In this document: one piece after another, positions 58,789 to 64,000 of the stretch
Numbering within the stretch: the first letter of the stretch is position 1
Layout: each line of letters begins with the position of its first letter
Origin: Mycolicibacterium sp. MU0050
GTDB taxonomy: Bacteria; Actinomycetota; Actinomycetes; Mycobacteriales; Mycobacteriaceae
Assembly (NCBI RefSeq): GCF_963378085.1
Contig: NZ_OY726395.1
Location: 3,162,001-3,226,000, forward strand
Direction: 5' to 3'
DNA length: 64,000 nucleotides
Position numbers and translations under genes: made by a program
Notes under the pieces: model-generated
The model's database searches: none
What the model was told of the DNA's origin: nothing
The model's input: only the letters and a program-made list of their open reading frames with translations

Positions 58789-58841
58789 CCGCGGATTCTG
58801 TAACCATGGGGTAGCGACGATACGAAAGAGGGCACGCAAAT

Positions 58842-59891
58842 ATGACCACGACAGTTTCGGCCTACGCCGCCACCTCGGCCACCGACCCGCTCACCAAGAC
58901 CACCATCGAGCGACGCGCCCCCGGCCCCCACGACGTGGCCTTCGACATCAAGTTCGCCGGGATCTGCCACTCCGACATCCACACCGTCAAGGGCGAGTGG
59001 GGCCGCCCGAACTACCCGGTGGTCCCCGGCCACGAGATCGCCGGTGTGGTCACCGAAGTCGGTTCGGCCGTCACCAAATTCAAGGTCGGCGATCACGTCG
59101 GCGTCGGATGCTTCGTCGACTCCTGCCGCGAGTGCGACAGCTGTAAGGCCGGCCTGGAGCAGTACTGCACCACCCGGGGTGGCATGCGCGGCACCTACAA
59201 CTCGACCGAGCGCGACGGCAGCCCCACCTACGGTGGCTACAGCACCGCCATGGTCGTCGACGAGAACTACGTGTTGCGCATCCCGGAGTCCATCCCGCTG
59301 GACAAGGCCGCTCCCCTGCTGTGCGCCGGGATCACGGTGTACTCGCCGCTGCGGCACTGGAACGCCGGCCCCGGCAAGCGCGTCGCCGTGATCGGGCTCG
59401 GCGGCCTCGGGCACATGGCCGTCAAGATCGGCGTCGCGATGGGTGCCGAGGTGACGGTGCTCAGCCAGTCCCTCAAGAAGATGGAGGACGGTCTGCGGCT
59501 GGGCGCCTCGGCGTACCACGCGACCAGCGACCCCGACACCTTCAAGAAGCTCGCCGGCAGTTTCGACCTCATCATCAACACCGTGTCGGCGAACCTGGAC
59601 ATGTCCGCCTACCTGAACCTGCTGGCGCTGGACGGCACGCTGGTGGAACTCGGCGCGCCGGAGAAGCCGCTGGTGGTGCCGTTCTTCCCGCTGGGCGCGA
59701 TGCGTCGCAGCCTGGCCGGCTCGATGATCGGCGGCATCCCCGAAACCCAGGAGATGCTCGATTTCTGCGCCGAGCACGACGTCACCCCGGAGATCGAGGT
59801 GATCGACGCGTCGTACATCAACGAGGCCTACGAGCGGGTCGTCTCCAGCGACGTCCGCTACCGCTTCGTCATCGACGCGTCGACCATCTGA
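58842..59891 (+). CDS. adhC: NAD(P)-dependent alcohol dehydrogenase, zinc type
   Basis: A 349-residue cinnamyl-alcohol-dehydrogenase-type enzyme. Catalytic zinc ligands are the Cys and His in [14 protein letters not shown] and [11 protein letters not shown], and the structural zinc site has four cysteines in [15 protein letters not shown]. The cofactor loop is [20 protein letters not shown]. Close relatives use NADPH and reduce a range of aldehydes. The homologous AdhC of mycobacteria is well known; the natural substrate is not certain. The ATG at 58842 has GAAAGAGGG upstream. It is convergent with nrdF. Confidence 0.93.
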   Translation: MTTTVSAYAATSATDPLTKTTIERRAPGPHDVAFDIKFAGICHSDIHTVKGEWGRPNYPVVPGHEIAGVVTEVGSAVTKFKVGDHVGVGCFVDSCRECDSCKAGLEQYCTTRGGMRGTYNSTERDGSPTYGGYSTAMVVDENYVLRIPESIPLDKAAPLLCAGITVYSPLRHWNAGPGKRVAVIGLGGLGHMAVKIGVAMGAEVTVLSQSLKKMEDGLRLGASAYHATSDPDTFKKLAGSFDLIINTVSANLDMSAYLNLLALDGTLVELGAPEKPLVVPFFPLGAMRRSLAGSMIGGIPETQEMLDFCAEHDVTPEIEVIDASYINEAYERVVSSDVRYRFVIDASTI

Positions 59892-59916
59892 TCACGCGAC
59901 CGGGCCGACGGCTGGG

Positions 59917-62494
<2,578 letters not shown>

Positions 62495-62500
62495 GCGACC

Positions 62501-62506
62501 ACGCTA
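62501..62506 (-). promoter_or_regulatory. -10 box, leaderless monooxygenase gene
   Basis: TAGCGT ends six bases before the ATG at 62494. Confidence 0.55.
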
Positions 62507-62535
62507 CCCGCCCTATGCGGAACCGGCGGTACCGG

Positions 62536-63288
62536 CTACTTCGCCTCCGCCCCGTCGCGCGGGACGGCCTGGTGAATCGGCAGGTCAGGATCGATTTTGA
62601 TGCCCAGCAGCGCCGTCGTGCCGATGATCGCACCCATCATGATCGTGGTCAGATGCTCGATGAATTTGTCGCGCGGCATCCGTCGGGGGCTGTCCGGGCT
62701 GGGTCCCAGCCACCAGTCGGTCGACGACGCCGCGGTGCCGAACGTCGCGAACGCGGCCAGTTCCATCGCCTGGCGGTCGAGCTCCATCTCGCGCAGCTCG
62801 TTGTTGAACAGTTCGGCCATTGCCAGGGTGATCTCGCGGCCCTCGTTGACCGCCCGCATGGTGGCCTCGGCCTGCTCCGGAAAACGGCCCTGCAGGACGA
62901 ATCGCACCACGTTGGGATGTTCGTCCACCAGGTACACGTACTGCTCGATGCTGCGCTTGATGACCTCGCTGGCCGAATCGGTGGCCAGGTTGATCACCGG
63001 GAAGATCTCGGCCCAGAGCATGTCGCGCAATCGCTCGCCGATCGCCTGGAACAGGTCCGCCTTGTCCGTGAAGTGGCGGTAGATCTTCGGTTTGGCCGTT
63101 CCGGCCTCCTCGGCGATCTCGCGCACGCTGACTTCCGGGCCGCGTTGGTCGATGGCGCGGAAGGCGGCATCGACGATTTGGGACCGCACCTGCTTGCGGT
63201 GCTCCCGCCAGCGCTCGCTGCGGGCGTCGACCTTCGGCCCGGCGGCGGTCTCACCGCCCGGCTTCGGCTTGGGTCGAGGCACGCGCAC
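62536..63288 (-). CDS. TetR-family transcriptional regulator
   Basis: A 250-residue regulator (Rv3050c type). A basic, proline-rich N-terminus (RVPRPKPKPGGETAAGPKVD) precedes the helix-turn-helix VSVREIAEEAGTAKPKIYRH followed by FTDKADLFQAIGERLRD. The large C-terminal domain is rich in helices and holds the ligand pocket. The GTG at 63288 lies seven bases after TACAGT; an in-frame GTG at 63297 falls inside that box. It probably controls the monooxygenase 41 bases downstream, but no clear operator was found. Confidence 0.87.
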   Translation of the reverse strand: MRVPRPKPKPGGETAAGPKVDARSERWREHRKQVRSQIVDAAFRAIDQRGPEVSVREIAEEAGTAKPKIYRHFTDKADLFQAIGERLRDMLWAEIFPVINLATDSASEVIKRSIEQYVYLVDEHPNVVRFVLQGRFPEQAEATMRAVNEGREITLAMAELFNNELREMELDRQAMELAAFATFGTAASSTDWWLGPSPDSPRRMPRDKFIEHLTTIMMGAIIGTTALLGIKIDPDLPIHQAVPRDGAEAK

Positions 63289-63295
63289 GCCCAGC

Positions 63296-63301
63296 ACTGT
63301 A
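63296..63301 (-). promoter_or_regulatory. -10 box, leaderless TetR gene
   Basis: TACAGT ends seven bases before the GTG at 63288. The gap from 63302 to the flavoprotein start at 63521 holds no gene that I can recognise. Confidence 0.5.
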
Positions 63302-63520
63302 CTCCCACCGGCGCGCTGACCTGGCACAACAGCCCATACACGCCGGTGCGTCGGCAATGACATGGGTCACAGATTGGTCAGCAATGGCGAAACAAGTTGA
63401 AACCCAAAGTATTTGGCCGCTACGCGCGTCGACACCGGCGAGCAGCGCCGCGGCGTACGCTTAACATGGCGAAAGAGTCCAGCAGCAACCGAAACGACCA
63501 GCAGCGAAACGGGACCATTT

Positions 63521-64000
63521 GTGACGCAGCGATTCGACGTGGCGATCGCCGGCGGAGGACCGGCAGGCTCGGCGGCAGCGTGGCAGGCGGCGCAGGCCGG
63601 GGCACGCGTGATAGTGCTGGACAAGGCGGACTTCCCCCGCGACAAGCCCTGCGGCGACGGCCTGACCGCACGCGCGGTGAGCTATCTGCAGAAGATGGGG
63701 CTGGCCCCGGAGGTCAGCAAGTTCCACCGCGTCGACCGGGTCACCGTGTTCAGCCCCAGCCAGTGGGAGCTGTCGTTCCCCCAACGCCCCGGCATGCCCA
63801 ACCACGGCCATACCGTCAGCCGCACCGAACTCGACATGCTGCTGCTCAAGCACGCCGAGTCCGCCGGGGTCACCGTGCGGCAGTCGGCGGAGGTCGCCGG
63901 CCCCGAACTCGACGACCGCGAACGCGTCACGGGAGTGGTGCTCAAAAGCGGCGAGAAGGTCCTCGCGGATGCGGTGATCGCCGCCGACGGCGCCTACTCC
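63521..64000 (+). CDS. Geranylgeranyl reductase family flavoprotein (3' part outside the window)
   Basis: The first 160 residues of an FAD-dependent reductase. The N-terminus TQRFDVAIAGGGPAGSAAAW is the FAD-binding fold, DKADFPRDKPCGDGLTARAV is the geranylgeranyl-reductase signature with its P-C-G-D-G motif, and TVSRTELDMLLLKHAESAGV with VIAADGAYS follows in the usual order. Such enzymes saturate isoprenoid chains, such as the menaquinone side chain in mycobacteria (MenJ type). Which chain this one reduces is not clear from the visible part. A GTG start is used. M. tuberculosis has nrdE in this position, from memory. Confidence 0.85.
   Translation, partial: MTQRFDVAIAGGGPAGSAAAWQAAQAGARVIVLDKADFPRDKPCGDGLTARAVSYLQKMGLAPEVSKFHRVDRVTVFSPSQWELSFPQRPGMPNHGHTVSRTELDMLLLKHAESAGVTVRQSAEVAGPELDDRERVTGVVLKSGEKVLADAVIAADGAYS

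Noticed and set aside
63401..63420. Short palindrome CCAAA-GTA-TTTGG before the geranylgeranyl reductase gene
   Set aside because: Five-base arms are too short to claim as an operator, although a site for the nearby TetR cannot be excluded.
63466..63520. ATG at 63466 as start of the geranylgeranyl reductase
   Set aside because: It is in another frame than the FAD fold that begins at the GTG at 63521.

Overview
The window reads as a chromosome segment of a GC-rich mycobacterium, most likely an environmental, fast-growing Mycobacterium (Mycolicibacterium-type). Evidence: gene content and order follow, from memory rather than a database comparison, the M. tuberculosis Rv2991 to Rv3050c block (PPOX protein, tRNA-Glu, tRNA-Gln, gltX, leuB, serA, ilvC-ilvN-ilvB, lppZ, gatB-pfkA-gatA-gatC, ligA, lpqA, mnmA-iscS, etfBA, the methylglucose lipopolysaccharide genes, MPT64-like proteins, serB, ctaD, fecB, adhC, nrdF, a monooxygenase with its TetR). 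There are many lipoproteins, and many genes have a TANNNT box only 6 to 8 bases before the start codon, the signature of leaderless mycobacterial transcripts. I see no insertion sequence, phage gene, CRISPR array or rRNA.

Layout. 1-5.5 kb: edge of an amino acid permease, an F420/flavin PPOX protein, two tRNAs, gltX with an overlapping FAA-hydrolase gene, then a divergent TetR / MpaB-type haem oxygenase pair. 5.6-9.2 kb: phytase-like lipoprotein and MFS transporter. 9.1-17 kb: leuB, serA, a phytoene-desaturase-like FAD protein, and the ilvB-ilvN-ilvC operon behind a clear attenuator whose leader peptide contains Ile-Leu-Val-Val-Val. 17-29 kb: envelope proteins, gatC-gatA-pfkA and gatB, an ACT protein, a frameshifted micro-gene, a mycofactocin-type SDR and ligA. 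29-32 kb: YjbR protein, ArsR-SRPBCC pair, a short MetE-like protein and the LpqA-type lipoprotein. 32-36 kb: accessory hexitol module (DeoR regulator, fused mannitol-type PTS EIICBA, divergent zinc dehydrogenase) with a CRP-like site between. In M. tuberculosis this slot holds esx/PE/PPE genes. 36-42 kb: mnmA-iscS, two acyltransferases, etfBA. 42-47 kb: methylglucose lipopolysaccharide genes. 47-57 kb: beta-propeller lipoprotein, two tandem MPT64-like secreted proteins, two methyltransferases, the ABC-Nudix-crotonase operon, serB and ctaD. 57-64 kb: fecB, adhC, nrdF with a NrdR-type box, a Baeyer-Villiger monooxygenase with its TetR, and the start of a geranylgeranyl-reductase-like flavoprotein.

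How the genes fit together. gltX, tRNA-Gln and gatCAB together supply the indirect Glu-tRNA(Gln) route used where no GlnRS exists. ilvBNC and leuB make branched-chain amino acids, and serA plus serB make serine. mnmA and iscS form a sulfur relay for tRNA thiolation. The methyltransferase, GH57 and GT4 genes build methylated glucan. The best candidates for new biology are the ilv attenuator with a leaderless leader peptide, the PTS/zinc-dehydrogenase module with its CRP-like site, the MpaB/TetR pair with its operator over the promoter, the short MetE-like protein, the micro-gene with a frame break just after its start codon, and the dense use of leaderless starts. I found no clearly unprecedented multi-gene system.
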